Below are positions 33,504-44,326 of a stretch of 59,555 nt of DNA, one piece after another. Below the pieces are notes generated by a model. That model did no database searches. It was given only the letters and a program-made list of their open reading frames with translations, and was not told the DNA's origin. The position numbers and the translations under genes were made by a program. The DNA is from Rachicladosporium sp. CCFEE 5018 (taxonomy: Eukaryota > Ascomycota > Dothideomycetes > Cladosporiales > Cladosporiaceae): the NCBI GenBank assembly GCA_002077045.2, contig KZ111141.1, forward strand, positions 1,998,375 to 2,057,929, written 5' to 3'. How positions within the stretch are numbered: the stretch's first letter is position 1; each line of letters begins with the position of its first letter.

Positions 33504-36500
33504 TCATTGCCCACTCAAGAAACCACCCAGCTGCACCAACTTCTCCCTCAACCCCTCACTAACCTGCTCCTCCGGCGGCCCACAGACCTTCTGCAGCACA
33601 GGCAACACCTCCTTCTTCAGGCCCATAGCCGTAGGCTCCTGCGCCTGATACAGCTTGATCAGCATCTCGAACACAGGCTCGTTCTCGCGGAAATCGTTCT
33701 CCAGCGGCAACAAGCTTACGAGTCTCGGTAAGACTTGCGGTAGCGGAACGCCTTGCGGCGCAGCGGAGATCATGCGCGCCACGCAGCCAGCAGCGTTGTC
33801 GACTAGGCGAGCGCGGGCTTCTGCTTCGGCGGAGGCGGGGCCGGAGGCCTTGGGTGAGGTATCGAGCATGGGCTCGAGGAGGGAGAGGATGGTAGGGTAA
33901 GCGGGCTGCAGCTCCTTCACGTCCTTGCTATTGAGGCAGAGCAGACCTGCACCGAACGCAGCATTGCTCTTCGTCTCTGGATCCTCGTCTCTCAGCCTCT
34001 TGAGTATGATACTCAGCATCCTCTTCGTGTAGGGCGTGCAAGCGCTACCCATCGCCTCGATGCAGTCGGCCATCGTTCCTATCGCGGCCGAGCGCTCGAA
34101 GCGCTCCTGAGAAGAGGCGAACTTGTAGATGTGCGTCTCGAAGATCTTCCATAGTGTCCCAAACTGATCGCCGAGAGCTGTGGCGAGAGCAGCGACGACT
34201 TCGAGGGCAGTCTCGATGACCAGCCAGTCGTACTCGTTGGTTTCTTCGTCCTGAATCTCGGTCTCGTCAAGGTCGTCCTCATCCTTCTGACATGGGTGAT
34301 TGCGTTGAAGGATCAAGACTAGACGTGCGGTGATTTGCTCGACGTAGGTCGAGACTGAAGCGTTGCCTTCGGGGGAGAGGATGGCTGGGCCACACAGCTT
34401 GAGTGTAGCTGCGACGTTGCGGTTCACCTCTGTGACCGTGGCTCTGCAGAGAAGTCAGCATCGCCTCTCCGTGCTTTCAGTGTAATCGTGCAGTAAGGGT
34501 TGTAGGTCAGGAACAGCCTCTAAGGTTCGCAGCATTTGCCGAAGCATATAATTTTGTGGATGGTTTAGAGTATTCATCATAGTAGTGCATGGAGTGAAGG
34601 GGAGCGTTTCAACGTACCTGTCCATCTCGTCCTCCCACAACAGGAGTGTGCCCTTCATGACAACGTCCCCAAGCTTCTTGAGATCCTCCGTCGGGGCGAC
34701 CTTCAGTGGAAGACCAGCCTGCCACTTCTGCATGCCCTGATCCTCTGCAAGACCGAAGATGCATGCATATGCGCGCCAGACGGTACTAACGGCCGACTTC
34801 CGTACGCCTTCGAAAGTGTGCTCGAGTAGAGGCACAGTCAATTCGATCGTCTTCTGCATATATGGGAGGTACTTCGACTTCGTGTGCGTCAGTACATCTC
34901 CCATCACCTCGACGGCGATCTCCTTCTCCATGGCAACGGCAGAGATGCCACCAAGGTCGTCCCAGTCATCCGAGTCATCATCGTCGTCACCGTCCATCTC
35001 GACGATGCCATCCTCATCATCGCCTTCGTTCACACCACCAGCACCTGCGACCTTGATCTTGCGACCAGCGATTGTGATCTCTTGACCGATGAGGTCTGAA
35101 GCCTCAGCTCCGAGATTGACCTCAGAGTCGACTTCGTCCTGCTCGATGCTGGCAAACAAAGCTTGCGCCACTCCCTCGAGGAAGGGTGCGAAGTTCTCTT
35201 CGTACACGCGAGCAAGGGTGGACCACAGTATGTAGCTTGTCTCTTTGAGTCGCTGATTGTCAAGCTGCAAACCCTCCACACTGGCACGCATAAGTGGCTC
35301 AACGAACTGCTGGAATGCCTCAGCACCGACAGCACTGGCGATCTTGCCGAGCGAATCGATGACCATGCCACGGAGCTCGAGCTCCTCCTCAGACTCCTTA
35401 ATGCTAATGTATCGGCCCAAACTCTGCATGGTCTTTTCGAAATATGGCTGGAAGGCGTTCTCGGAGGCAGATGCAATCGAGCCGATCGCGGACACAGCAG
35501 CCATTTGCACCTTGTGGTCGTCGTGTCCGAAAAGTGCGCTGAAGCGAGGAACAAGCTCGTTAACATATTGTGCAGCATCCGTCGGCTCAAGACCCTCGAT
35601 GAGCGAGTCGACGGCCATGCAGCTAGCCTTGAGGATGCTGACGTTCTCTTCGTAGTCGTCCGACCCTGCTTGGGTACTGCGCATGCCACTCAGGGCAAGA
35701 TCGAAGTTCTTGACGAGCGCTGGGATGAGGCGTGCGTGTTCGCGGCCCATATCGTCGGCCAAGTCGTCGGCGAGGCGTGAGACACCGTTGAGGGCAGCAC
35801 TGCGTACCCGTACAGACTGATCCTCGAGGAGATGCAGGACTAGGGGCATGATCTCGTGTAGCTGGGTGGCGATGAAGTCGGGTGCGCCCTCAACACACAT
35901 GCCGAGTGCAAGAATGCCAGCGCGGCGGTAGTCCGGATCTTGATGCTGAACGTAGGGTCCAATCGCTTGTAGTAGAGGAACAGCGACTTGGCTTGGCGGC
36001 AGAGACTCTGAGAGGATGTCGAGCAATCCCAAAGCGCTACGTGCCGGCGTCACATCCTCGTCCTCGGCGCTTGTCTCCCCAAGCTCAGTGACAATCTGCA
36101 AACACATCTTCGTCATCGCCTCGCCGACCTTCAAACTCTGCACCTTCAGTTTGCGGAAGCGCACAGCCTGCATGAGGAAAGCGAGTGCCTGACTCCGAGC
36201 ATCATCATCGAGCTCCACGTTCGAGGCGATCTGCATGAACAGCTGCAGCAAGTCGCCGAAGTGGGCGTTCAGGAAAGCCGACTCATAGGACAACAGCCTG
36301 TTGAATACATCGAACGCCTGCATAGAGTGCTCCTCATCGTTGTCCTTGATCGCCTGTTGCAGCACCTTGACCATGTGCGGGATCGTGCTCTGGAAGCTCT
36401 TCAAGCTCTCCTGGTCCTCCTCGGTGTCGAGCACCATAGCCAGCTCAGAGAGGGCTAGCATTGTGTTCACTCTCACCTCCACTGACTCCGGGTCCTGGAT

Positions 36501-37565
36501 CGTGCGATTAAATAAGACCAGCATCGCTGTCATGTTATCCTGGAACATGTCTGGAGAAGCCTCGAGCAGGGTGTAGATGATGTACACCCCCACCTCACGG
36601 TGTCTGACATTCCCACTGGTCGCCGCATTATTCAAGATGCCTGGCAGATCCGCCCACTGACCATCCTCGAGGTCGATCTTGGCAATCTCAGCGATCACAC
36701 GTGCCTTGCTGTGTCTTGCGAGCTGTTGCTCCTCGTCAATCGTGCTTTGTAGGAGAGTCTGCCTGAGCTGAGGCTTCTGGTCCTCGGGGATCTTTGTCCA
36801 GTGCTTCTGCACCAGCTTCCGCGCCTCGATCGACGCCAGTTGCCGTATCTGAGTCTCTGACTGGGCAATCAGGATGTGAATGAGTGCAATGAGGGATCGA
36901 GGGTCCGAGTAGTAATTCTTGTTCAGGCGACTTGTGGCGGCCTTGACCTTCTCGGTGTCAGGCAGTAGGAGCGCCTGCAGCAGCGAGACGAATTCTTGCT
37001 CNNNNNNNNNNNNNNNNNNNNNNNNNNNNNNNNNNNNNNNNNNNNNNNNNNNNNNNNNNNNNNNNNNNNNNNNNNNNNNNNNNNNNNNNNNNNNNNNNNN
37101 NAACATGTCTGGAGAAGCCTCGAGCAGGGTGTAGATGATGTACACCCCCACCTCACGGTGTCTGACATTCCCACTGGTCGCCGCATTATTCAAGATGCCT
37201 GGCAGATCCGCCCACTGACCATCCTCGAGGTCGATCTTGGCAATCTCAGCGATCACACGTGCCTTGCTGTGTCTTGCGAGCTGTTGCTCCTCGTCAATCG
37301 TGCTTTGTAGGAGAGTCTGCCTGAGCTGAGGCTTCTGGTCCTCGGGGATCTTTGTCCAGTGCTTCTGCACCAGCTTCCGCGCCTCGATCGACGCCAGTTG
37401 CCGTATCTGAGTCTCTGACTGGGCAATCAGGATGTGAATGAGTGCAATGAGGGATCGAGGGTCCGAGTAGTAATTCTTGTTCAGGCGACTTGTGGCGGCC
37501 TTGACCTTCTCGGTGTCAGGCAGTAGGAGCGCCTGCAGCAGCGAGACGAATTCTTGCTCATCCAT
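33504..37565 (-). CDS. kap123: importin beta-4 / karyopherin Kap123, with a false internal duplication
   Basis: Exon 1 runs 37565 to 34618 and exon 2 34443 to 33504, with a 174-nt intron that rejoins EMDR/ATVTEVNRNV. Exon 1 contains 100 Ns and a 458-bp duplicate (558 nt, in frame). Without them the protein is 1109 aa, the normal Kap123/IPO4 length. It is an all-helical HEAT-repeat protein. The N-terminal importin-beta region begins MDEQEFVSLLQALLLPDTEK; HEAT-like units such as YRRAGILALGMCVEGAPDFI follow, and an acidic loop (MDGDDDDDSDDWDD) lies in the second half. The family carries ribosomal proteins and histones H3/H4 into the nucleus. Upstream in-frame methionines exist to 37730, but only MDEQEF fits the family. 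Confidence 0.93.
36544..37001. repeat. left copy of a 458-bp exact duplicate beside a gap
   Basis: It repeats 37102-37559 and ends at the first N. It encodes the N-terminal part of Kap123. The pattern fits an unmerged contig overlap. Confidence 0.9.
37002..37101. other. assembly gap, 100 Ns
   Basis: Exactly 100 Ns between two identical 458-bp flanks. Confidence 0.98.
37102..37559. repeat. right copy of the 458-bp duplicate
   Basis: It starts right after the gap and matches 36544-37001. It continues directly into the true Kap123 start codon at 37565. Confidence 0.9.
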
Positions 37566-37783
37566 CTTGCTTGAGGTTTGAATAATACTCAAGCAGAAAT
37601 TAGCAGGTGGAAGAGGTCTTGGTGAAGCAGAGGAGGAGACACAATTTACTTGCGAAAGTTTCTCGACGAGGCTTATCAGATCGGAAATTTTCGCCTGAGG
37701 CATTACATCATGCCTGGTGGAAAGAATCACTACTGGAAGTTCGACAGGATCGAAGGTAGGCCATGCATTGATTTATGTACTGC

Positions 37784-39010
37784 TCATACTTTCGACTTAC
37801 TCCCCAGCACCTCCTTCACAACCTCAATAACCTTCCCATGCACGCTCTTCGGTGCAGCAATGACGCCCTTATTCCTCAGCAACGTCCTCCCATGACTGAA
37901 GTCTAGCCTGTTGCTCTCTGCATCCGTCACCTCACCCCCAGCTTCCCTCACAATCAGATCACCAGCCGCATGATCCCAAATCTTCTCCACATAGTCCGCT
38001 CGTACAGGCAGCCTCAGATACAAGTCCCCAGCTCCACGTGCAATACTGCCGTACTTCGCCTGCGAATCCATCCGTACCGAAGGCTTCGTGATCCCGAGCT
38101 TCTTCGCGATATTCGCAGCATCACCTTGGCTACTATGCGCAGCCTCCACACTCTCGCAAAACGTCGCATCACTGACATTCGACAGCGGGCTCATGTGTAT
38201 GCTCTGCCCCTCTGCCAATTTCCCTGTGCTCATTGGCCGGCTGTGTGCGCCTTGCCCCTGTACAGCTGAGAACAACACGCCCTTGCCCTCGTCGTCCGTA
38301 GCATCGGCACCGATGTTCTCGCTCAGCGGCTCCGAGTCTGAGACAGGCAGGTTTGGGCAACCGAGCACGCCGACTTTGACGTCGCCGTCTACCATGAGAG
38401 CAAGGCAGACTGCGTACTGGCCTCCTCGGAGGAAGCCTTTCGTCCCGTCGATCGGATCGATAGCCCATATCCGCCCTTTTGCGCCGCCTTTGCTGTCGCC
38501 TTTGTCGATGATGTCGAGCATGCGCTCTGCGCTTGGTAAAGAACCTCCCAACGCTGATTGACTCTGCTCATGTGGGAGGACCGTGTCTTTCACTAGATTC
38601 CATACTGTATCGCGCAGCTGTGTGTTCTCACGGAGATCTTTTGCTTCCTCCTCTGCTACTATCTCATCCTCGGGAAAGTTGTGTTGCAGCGCTGAGATGA
38701 TCAATGCTTGTGCGCCGAAGTCGCCAATAGTGACTGGGCTTGCGTCACTCTTATTCAGTGTGCCTTTGGCATGAGAGTGAAAGACGCTCTTCGTAAGAAG
38801 CGTAGCTCGCTGAACTGCCAGAAGCGCGATATCGAGCTCTCTGCTGTAGTTCGAGGTAGCCATGCTGCGCTGTGACGTGAGGAGGGAAGTGTATGGAGCG
38901 ATCTGGGCCGCGAAGAGACGGAGACGAGGGAGTGCTGCGAGTGTAATGGACAGCGCCAGGACTAAAAGGAAAATGAGAACGTCTGGACGGGTCAATGGAT
39001 TCCGTGGCAT
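37784..39010 (-). CDS. met22: 3'(2'),5'-bisphosphate nucleotidase (Met22/Hal2 type)
   Basis: A single exon of 408 aa. Residues 1-48 contain a hydrophobic helix (VLIFLLVLALSITLAALP). The usual Hal2 start then follows at an internal ATG (38866): MATSNYSRELDIALLAVQRA. Lithium-sensitive phosphatase motifs are present: AEEEAKDL (metal), DPIDGTKGFLRGGQYA (metal/catalytic) and WDHAAGDLIVREAGGEV. The enzyme hydrolyses 3'-phosphoadenosine-5'-phosphate to AMP, removing a by-product of sulfate assimilation, and is the salt-stress target Hal2 in yeast. The N-terminal helix could anchor or target a longer isoform, with the internal ATG giving a cytosolic form. It ends 218 bp upstream of the Kap123 ATG on the same strand. 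Confidence 0.92.
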   Translation of the reverse strand: MPRNPLTRPDVLIFLLVLALSITLAALPRLRLFAAQIAPYTSLLTSQRSMATSNYSRELDIALLAVQRATLLTKSVFHSHAKGTLNKSDASPVTIGDFGAQALIISALQHNFPEDEIVAEEEAKDLRENTQLRDTVWNLVKDTVLPHEQSQSALGGSLPSAERMLDIIDKGDSKGGAKGRIWAIDPIDGTKGFLRGGQYAVCLALMVDGDVKVGVLGCPNLPVSDSEPLSENIGADATDDEGKGVLFSAVQGQGAHSRPMSTGKLAEGQSIHMSPLSNVSDATFCESVEAAHSSQGDAANIAKKLGITKPSVRMDSQAKYGSIARGAGDLYLRLPVRADYVEKIWDHAAGDLIVREAGGEVTDAESNRLDFSHGRTLLRNKGVIAAPKSVHGKVIEVVKEVLGSKSKV

Positions 39011-39993
39011 GGAGTTATTGCAATGAGAGACTTTTGCTCGAGAATTGAGGGTCTGTACCTATGGAAGTGAAGTTTGGTGGGGCGTGACTTCCGAGATCAT
39101 ATGCAATGTCCAACCTTACCTTCACGCCCACCGCTTTGACATCAACTCGTCCCCCGTGTGCTTGGTCCAAGGGACTCTTGTGAGAGCCTGCGAATGCTCT
39201 ATCGTTCTCGCCGTGGCAGGAGAGGAACAGGTATGCCGATGCGACAGGGACGACAAATACGCAGCCACAAGCCTCCATTGCACAGCCACAACTTCGCGGT
39301 GATGTCACCACGCATGTGAGAGCCAGCTCACCGTCCTGGGCTGCTGCAATCGGCCAGTCTAGAGGTCTACCGAACCTACGTTGGTCTCCAGCAATAAATA
39401 GTACTATCCCTGAGTTGCCTTTCTTTCCTATTATCCCTCACCTCCAATTCATTGCCTCACGAGTGTCTCCTTCAGCCGCCATCCCCGACCACTCACGTTT
39501 GTCCACTGTTGGCGCCCGACCAGAGACCATTCGCAAATTGACATCTGGACTACAGCGCATAGCGAACTACGAAGCGGAATCCTTCGTCAGGACTCCACGT
39601 CTCAATCTATTCACTGCAGACCTGTCCTAGCTGCATCCCTGGATCATCACTAGGCGCCTCTCGGAAGCAGACAATCGTAATCCGACTTCTGGTCAATTGA
39701 CAGCCCGGAGCATCGATACGTCGAATCCACTGGCTTGAGGTCGAGCGACTTGTGAGACTGTACTCTGGCCGCTTTGTTGCTGAACAAAGCATTATAGTAC
39801 ACAGCGGCTCAATCAAAGCCTTGTCTGGAGACCAACAAAGAAGCTCTGTTAGCCCGCCATGTGTTGTTGACTGGGTCTTACAGGACACGTTGACTGTTGA
39901 CGTCAACTGTACACCACCCTCCCATCCTTTTCCACGACAAGCTTGCAGGTCAAGCCCAAGACTTTCCGTCCCTAAACTCTCAAACAGGACACT
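39011..39993. promoter_or_regulatory. divergent region, Met22 / membrane-anchored protein
   Basis: Nearly 1 kb between two divergent ATGs. Frames on both strands (for example 39316-39630 and 39607-40005) lack family motifs and are probably chance. No sites are called. Confidence 0.45.
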
Positions 39994-41277
39994 ATGGTGG
40001 CTCAAGTCATCACTATCGTCAACCAGTCTGGCAAGGTCGTGAAGACATCAAAGACTCTAGTCAATGTCTTCAAGGAAGCGAAAGGCGCTTATGCTGAGCG
40101 AAAGGCCGAGCTGAAGGCCGAGCGAGTGAGAAAGCATGAGCAGTTGGAAGCCGAGTGGCAACTTGAGCGGAGAGCCGAAGTTCTCACCATCGCTGACGGC
40201 GACTCTCGAGCAAGCTCTAGGCGAGGAAGCGAAGACAGCACGCAAAGAATCCGGCGGAAGCCAGTACCTCACCACGATCGTCCGCCCATTGAGCGCGGCT
40301 ACAGCGACAGCTTTTACACCAATGATGCTCCCTCACCCAGATCTCGAGAATCCAGCAGCAGACCCTCGCCCCTCCGCTTCGATTCAAGCGGTCGTATCTC
40401 GACCGCCGAGCCGCGCGCAGGCGAGCTCGTCCGCCGCCATACGAGTGGTCTAGAACTTCACGAGCACACCCGACCCAGAACGCCTACGCGCAGTGCAAGT
40501 CTTGATGACATCGACATTGATCTTGCGTACGGCTATCTACCGCCACCTCTCCCGGAGCGACGTAATGATGCTGCGCTCGAGATTCGTGAGAAGATGACCG
40601 CACTCCAGCGCTTGCTCGAAGAGTGCAATTGCCTGCAGCATTCTGCAGTAGCGACCATCGACAACTTGCAGAAGAACCCCGACGCGCTCGCCGCAGTTGC
40701 GCTGACCCTTGCCGAGATATCGAACCTCGCTACGAAGCTAGCACCTGGCGCGTTGATGGCGATGAAAGGCAGCTTTCCCGCGATCATCGCCCTGTTGGCG
40801 TCCCCTCAGTTCGCCATCGCAGCCGGTGTCGGCGTCGGCGTGACAATTATCGCCTTCGGCGGCTACAAGATCATTAAGAAGATCCAAGCGCGGAAAGAGA
40901 GCTCCCGCCTCATCGGAGCAGGCGAGCCCTCATCCCCAGCTGAAAGCGTGGACGAGCTGCGCGAGATCGACAGGATCGAGCTTTGGCGCAGAGGGATCGA
41001 GGCGGAGAGTGTAGGGACCAGTGTAGACGGGGAGTTTGTGACACCTGTCGCTGGACGGACATTGATCGAGGAAGGGAAGCTGAGGGAGGGTGATTTGAAG
41101 AGTAGCGTCAGTAAGAAGAGTAGGAAGAGCAAGAAGAAGGAGAAGGGGAGCGAGGTTGGGAGCGAGTCGTCGGGGAAGAGGAAGGTGAAGGTCAAGAAGG
41201 AGAAGGAGAAGGAGCCGAGTGGGTTGAGGATGCTGTTCAAGGGGCATTCGAAGTCGAAGGAGCTGGCTTTGGCGTGA
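39994..41277 (+). CDS. unrecognised protein with N-terminal KAELKAER helix and one membrane/glycine segment, 427 aa
   Basis: A single exon. Residues 1-60 look like an ordered helical start (MVAQVITIVNQSGKVVKTSK, then LVNVFKEAKGAYAERKAELK). An S/R-rich disordered stretch follows to about 185. A helical domain comes next (EIREKMTALQRLLEECNCLQ, then ALTLAEISNLATKLAPGALM), and then a hydrophobic Gly-rich segment, FAIAAGVGVGVTIIAFGGYK, near residues 270-290. The C-terminus is extremely K/S/E-rich. The pattern suggests a membrane-associated protein with a basic cytosolic tail. I cannot name a family or function. Confidence 0.8.
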   Translation: MVAQVITIVNQSGKVVKTSKTLVNVFKEAKGAYAERKAELKAERVRKHEQLEAEWQLERRAEVLTIADGDSRASSRRGSEDSTQRIRRKPVPHHDRPPIERGYSDSFYTNDAPSPRSRESSSRPSPLRFDSSGRISTAEPRAGELVRRHTSGLELHEHTRPRTPTRSASLDDIDIDLAYGYLPPPLPERRNDAALEIREKMTALQRLLEECNCLQHSAVATIDNLQKNPDALAAVALTLAEISNLATKLAPGALMAMKGSFPAIIALLASPQFAIAAGVGVGVTIIAFGGYKIIKKIQARKESSRLIGAGEPSSPAESVDELREIDRIELWRRGIEAESVGTSVDGEFVTPVAGRTLIEEGKLREGDLKSSVSKKSRKSKKKEKGSEVGSESSGKRKVKVKKEKEKEPSGLRMLFKGHSKSKELALA

Positions 41278-41944
41278 TGGAGATTTAGCGATGAAATATA
41301 TTACATGACTTATGACTCCAACATGCATCGTGAACGGCCTATGCACACGCTACCATACGTTAGAGAGTATCGCTCTGCTAACTAATGCGATCCAGAAATG
41401 CCGTTCCGCCAAGACTAAAAGTACGACAGCGAAAACGTTACGCGATCAAATTTCTCCCAGGGTCTTCCGCACGCCAAACGACTCGAACCGACCGCAGACA
41501 ACCTTGTGAAGGGCATGAGTTGTTTCGCAGAAGCTCTGGGAGTAATCGGATCGCTTATACCACCGGATTCGCGCACTTCTCCAAGTCTGCCGGCTTGGTG
41601 TCTGCGACATACAGCTATCCCAGCATACCCTTGGCGGCACAGCATTCCTTCGGCTGTCTATCCACTCAGGTCAGCAGGAGGATCGCGCTAGGATGCAACT
41701 GGAAAGAGGAGAAAGGCACTTTCCTCCATCTGGGCAGTGGTCTTCTCGCTCGAAGCTCTTCGACCTCAGAGGCGCTCCGACCAGAGAACCTCTCCACACT
41801 CCAACAGGCAGCTCGTGTGTATGTAAACTCCGCCAGTGCCCAAATGTAGGTCTCAGTCATCTTCTCTCGTTCCTTCTCATTTACTCATCTCCTTACACGG
41901 AGGTACGCACAAGACCACAGGCCGCATCAGCATTGTCAGCAAAG
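41278..41944. other. intergenic, upstream of the transcription-factor-like gene
   Basis: The frame of the next gene stays open here back to 41693 but has no conserved look, so it is treated as leader. No other feature was seen. Confidence 0.5.
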
Positions 41945-43543
41945 ATGGCCGCGGCCGTCAAGAGCTTCCACTTCATCGTGTCCGATGGCGCGAAGGTGCC
42001 GCAAGATGCCAGTACACGCACGCTTATACGTAAGCAAGCTATGAAGGACATCGGCATCTCGCGGAGGAAACGCGCCGCTCGCGTCCCCAAGGCGAAAGCA
42101 GACGAACCGACTCCTATCATTGCCGAGGGCCCAATCGAGCTACCTGCAGTGGTCGACATCGATCTCATTGATCCACAGCTCTACGACCTGGACGATGCGG
42201 TTTTCTCTGCCGAATCCACTGCGCCGGCCTCGACGGCTAGCGATGAGTCTTGGCAGCTCAGTGTCGTCTCGTCGAGATCGTCATCCTCGCCATCGTCAGA
42301 TGAGGACGAGCAATTCTGCTCACTGATTGCGACCATCAACCCATCGACTGAGTATCAGAAACTGCGGACCAAGTACAGCTTCGATCTGATGGACCTGTCC
42401 TTCCTTACCAGCTTCAACATCAGCCAAGTAGCTGTTTGGACCATGCAACAGCAGCCGGAGCTTCTCGAGACGTTGCTTGGTCATCGTATATGCTCCTATT
42501 TACACTATGTGCCTCAAAGGTACGGCCAAGGCAAAAGGTTCTTCGACGCTACCGTAGACTGCGTACTCGCCAAGGCTAGCAGTCGGATGCGTCCAGACGA
42601 AGCTGGACCCGCTATGGCAGCCACACGACTCTATGCAAAGGCGCTACGAGAGGTGCAGACTGCTGTCTCCGATAAGAAGCAATGTGATGATGCAGACCTA
42701 CTATGCGCCGTCCAGCTGCTAAGTTGCTACGAGATCATGGACTCGAAGGATCTATCGGCGTTCTCGAATCACATCAGCGGGTCTGCGCAGCTGGTGCGCA
42801 ATCGTTCAGCCACTGGCTTCAAGTCAGAGTATGAGCGACTTCTCTTCCTAGGACACGTCGGCGCGGCATACTCGGAGGCCTTCTTCCAGAACCGAGCGAG
42901 CCACCTTGCCCAGCCCGAATGGATGCAACTCTATGACTCGCTGAGTGAAGAGAGCACATGGCTTACCGACACACACCCACTGATGATCAGAGTGCGCAAG
43001 ATCATGATTTACTTTCCAGGCATACTCGCCGAGATTGACACAGCGTTCGACGACACTGATGGCTGCTCGGCGTCTTACAAGCTGTTCGAAATAGAGCTGC
43101 GGCTCAGAAGCATTCATCAGGACACGAAGAATACTCTGGAGGCGTACAAAGCGCATGTTCTTCGCACATCTATGATGCGGCCGCCTCAATGCGAGATGCA
43201 CAAGCGCCGCGAAGCGTTCGGCTCGATCATGGAAGGGCTCTGCGTCTGCAAACGCATGATCGCCGCGATGTGCGACAGCGATCGGCTGCAGCTCGAGCAC
43301 GAGGTCCAGTCCATCGCGCAATTGATCTTGGACCTCCGTGATAGCCAGCAAGACGCCAGTCACTCCTGGGTCTTCACAAACGTAGAGTATGGTGTGGCCC
43401 AACTAGTCATCGACACTCGGGAAGCGTGGTTGGAGGATGCCTCGACGCTTTCACCGGTTGAGAAGAGAGCAGCCTCGAAACGAAGATGTTTGGCGTTCAA
43501 AAGGGGTATGACTCCTCACGCTCCGCTGGCTGGATGGGATTGA
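41945..43543 (+). CDS. fungal-specific transcription-factor-like protein lacking a zinc cluster
   Basis: A single exon of 532 aa from the ATG at 41945 (MAAAVKSFHFIVSDG). The early motif with a Phe, then IRKQAMKDIGISRRKRAA, is typical of Pezizomycotina proteins carrying the Fungal_trans_2/DUF3468-type region. The rest is helical: YSFDLMDLSFLTSFNISQVA, then LYAKALREVQTAVSDKKQC, DLLCAVQLLSCYEIM and HISGSAQLVRNRSATGF, the usual regulatory middle region. There is no Zn2Cys6 cluster (no CxxCxxxxxxCxxC) at the N-terminus. Either it never had one or it works as a partner or through the basic patch. Nuclear regulatory function is inferred; targets are unknown. Confidence 0.8.
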   Translation: MAAAVKSFHFIVSDGAKVPQDASTRTLIRKQAMKDIGISRRKRAARVPKAKADEPTPIIAEGPIELPAVVDIDLIDPQLYDLDDAVFSAESTAPASTASDESWQLSVVSSRSSSSPSSDEDEQFCSLIATINPSTEYQKLRTKYSFDLMDLSFLTSFNISQVAVWTMQQQPELLETLLGHRICSYLHYVPQRYGQGKRFFDATVDCVLAKASSRMRPDEAGPAMAATRLYAKALREVQTAVSDKKQCDDADLLCAVQLLSCYEIMDSKDLSAFSNHISGSAQLVRNRSATGFKSEYERLLFLGHVGAAYSEAFFQNRASHLAQPEWMQLYDSLSEESTWLTDTHPLMIRVRKIMIYFPGILAEIDTAFDDTDGCSASYKLFEIELRLRSIHQDTKNTLEAYKAHVLRTSMMRPPQCEMHKRREAFGSIMEGLCVCKRMIAAMCDSDRLQLEHEVQSIAQLILDLRDSQQDASHSWVFTNVEYGVAQLVIDTREAWLEDASTLSPVEKRAASKRRCLAFKRGMTPHAPLAGWD

Positions 43544-43745
43544 GAGCCGCTCTCATTTAGCCATCGTCTCCATTGAGAAGGAGTATGGTGCGCATGATCT
43601 ACCCATAAAATGTCGCAGCTTCAGAACTATCGTACACGTCGTTGACCGGCAAATCCTGTCATCATTTCGTACTACAGATTCGCTCGGTTACCCTATCTTG
43701 ACGAGCTTCAGCGAACCCCTCAAAGACCATCTGGACTCGGTATAA

Positions 43746-44326
43746 TTATACATCGACCTCGCTCATATGACGGCCTGCTCGCCAGAGCACGGCGATCGGC
43801 ACAGAGATCGAGCAAGCATACGCTGCTGTCCGCGCATACGCCAGTGTGTCACTCTTGATACCAATGTACAGTGCCATATACAACGCTCGAGTACCGAAGA
43901 ACGTCAGCGCTGCTTTGTTGAGATCCTCAGTGGGCAGCTTTGAAACGTTCCCAGCGACCTAGACTGATTGTCAGCGAACCATCTCAAGTAAGGACAGAAG
44001 GACAGGCTCGTACCATCGCAGCAGCAAACAGCGGGAACACCTCCATACTGTTGATGTGCGCTCCTCTCGCTCGAGTGAGTTGGTTCCAGGTCGCTGCTGG
44101 CAGCTTTGACTTCCAGGTATCGAGATTAGTTCGAGGCCTGGAAGGGATCAGCACGCTGCCCAGGATAGGATCAATTGCAATCAACTTACATGGCATTGGA
44201 CATCTGGTTTCTGGTCGCGATCATGAGACTGGTGAGGTAGTAGCCATGCGGAACAATGCCGAAGACGAAGGCGGCGGGGATGGCCTGGAGGGACCAGTTG
44301 TACGGGGCCGGGAGGGTAGAAGTCAT
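43746..44326 (-). CDS. MAPEG-family membrane protein
   Basis: Three exons: 44190-44326, 44014-44137 and 43746-43958, encoding 157 aa, typical of the family. The start is MTSTLPAPYNWSLQAIPAAF. Junctions rebuild SNAMPRTNLDTW and FAAAMVAGNVSKL in frame. The family signature RARGAHINSMEVFPLFAAA sits near residues 65-85, and hydrophobic stretches allow four membrane helices. MAPEG proteins of the endoplasmic reticulum include glutathione transferases and leukotriene C4 synthases, but many fungal members are uncharacterised, so enzymatic activity is not asserted. Its 3' end faces that of the transcription-factor-like gene, 202 bp away. Confidence 0.88.

Noticed and set aside
36544..37559. A real extra set of N-terminal repeats in Kap123
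   Set aside because: Copies are identical at the DNA level and separated only by Ns; diverged HEAT repeats would not be identical.
40863..41240. Long minus-strand frame rich in F/L/S opposite the membrane-anchored protein
   Set aside because: It is the mirror of the K/S/E-rich tail codons on the plus strand.
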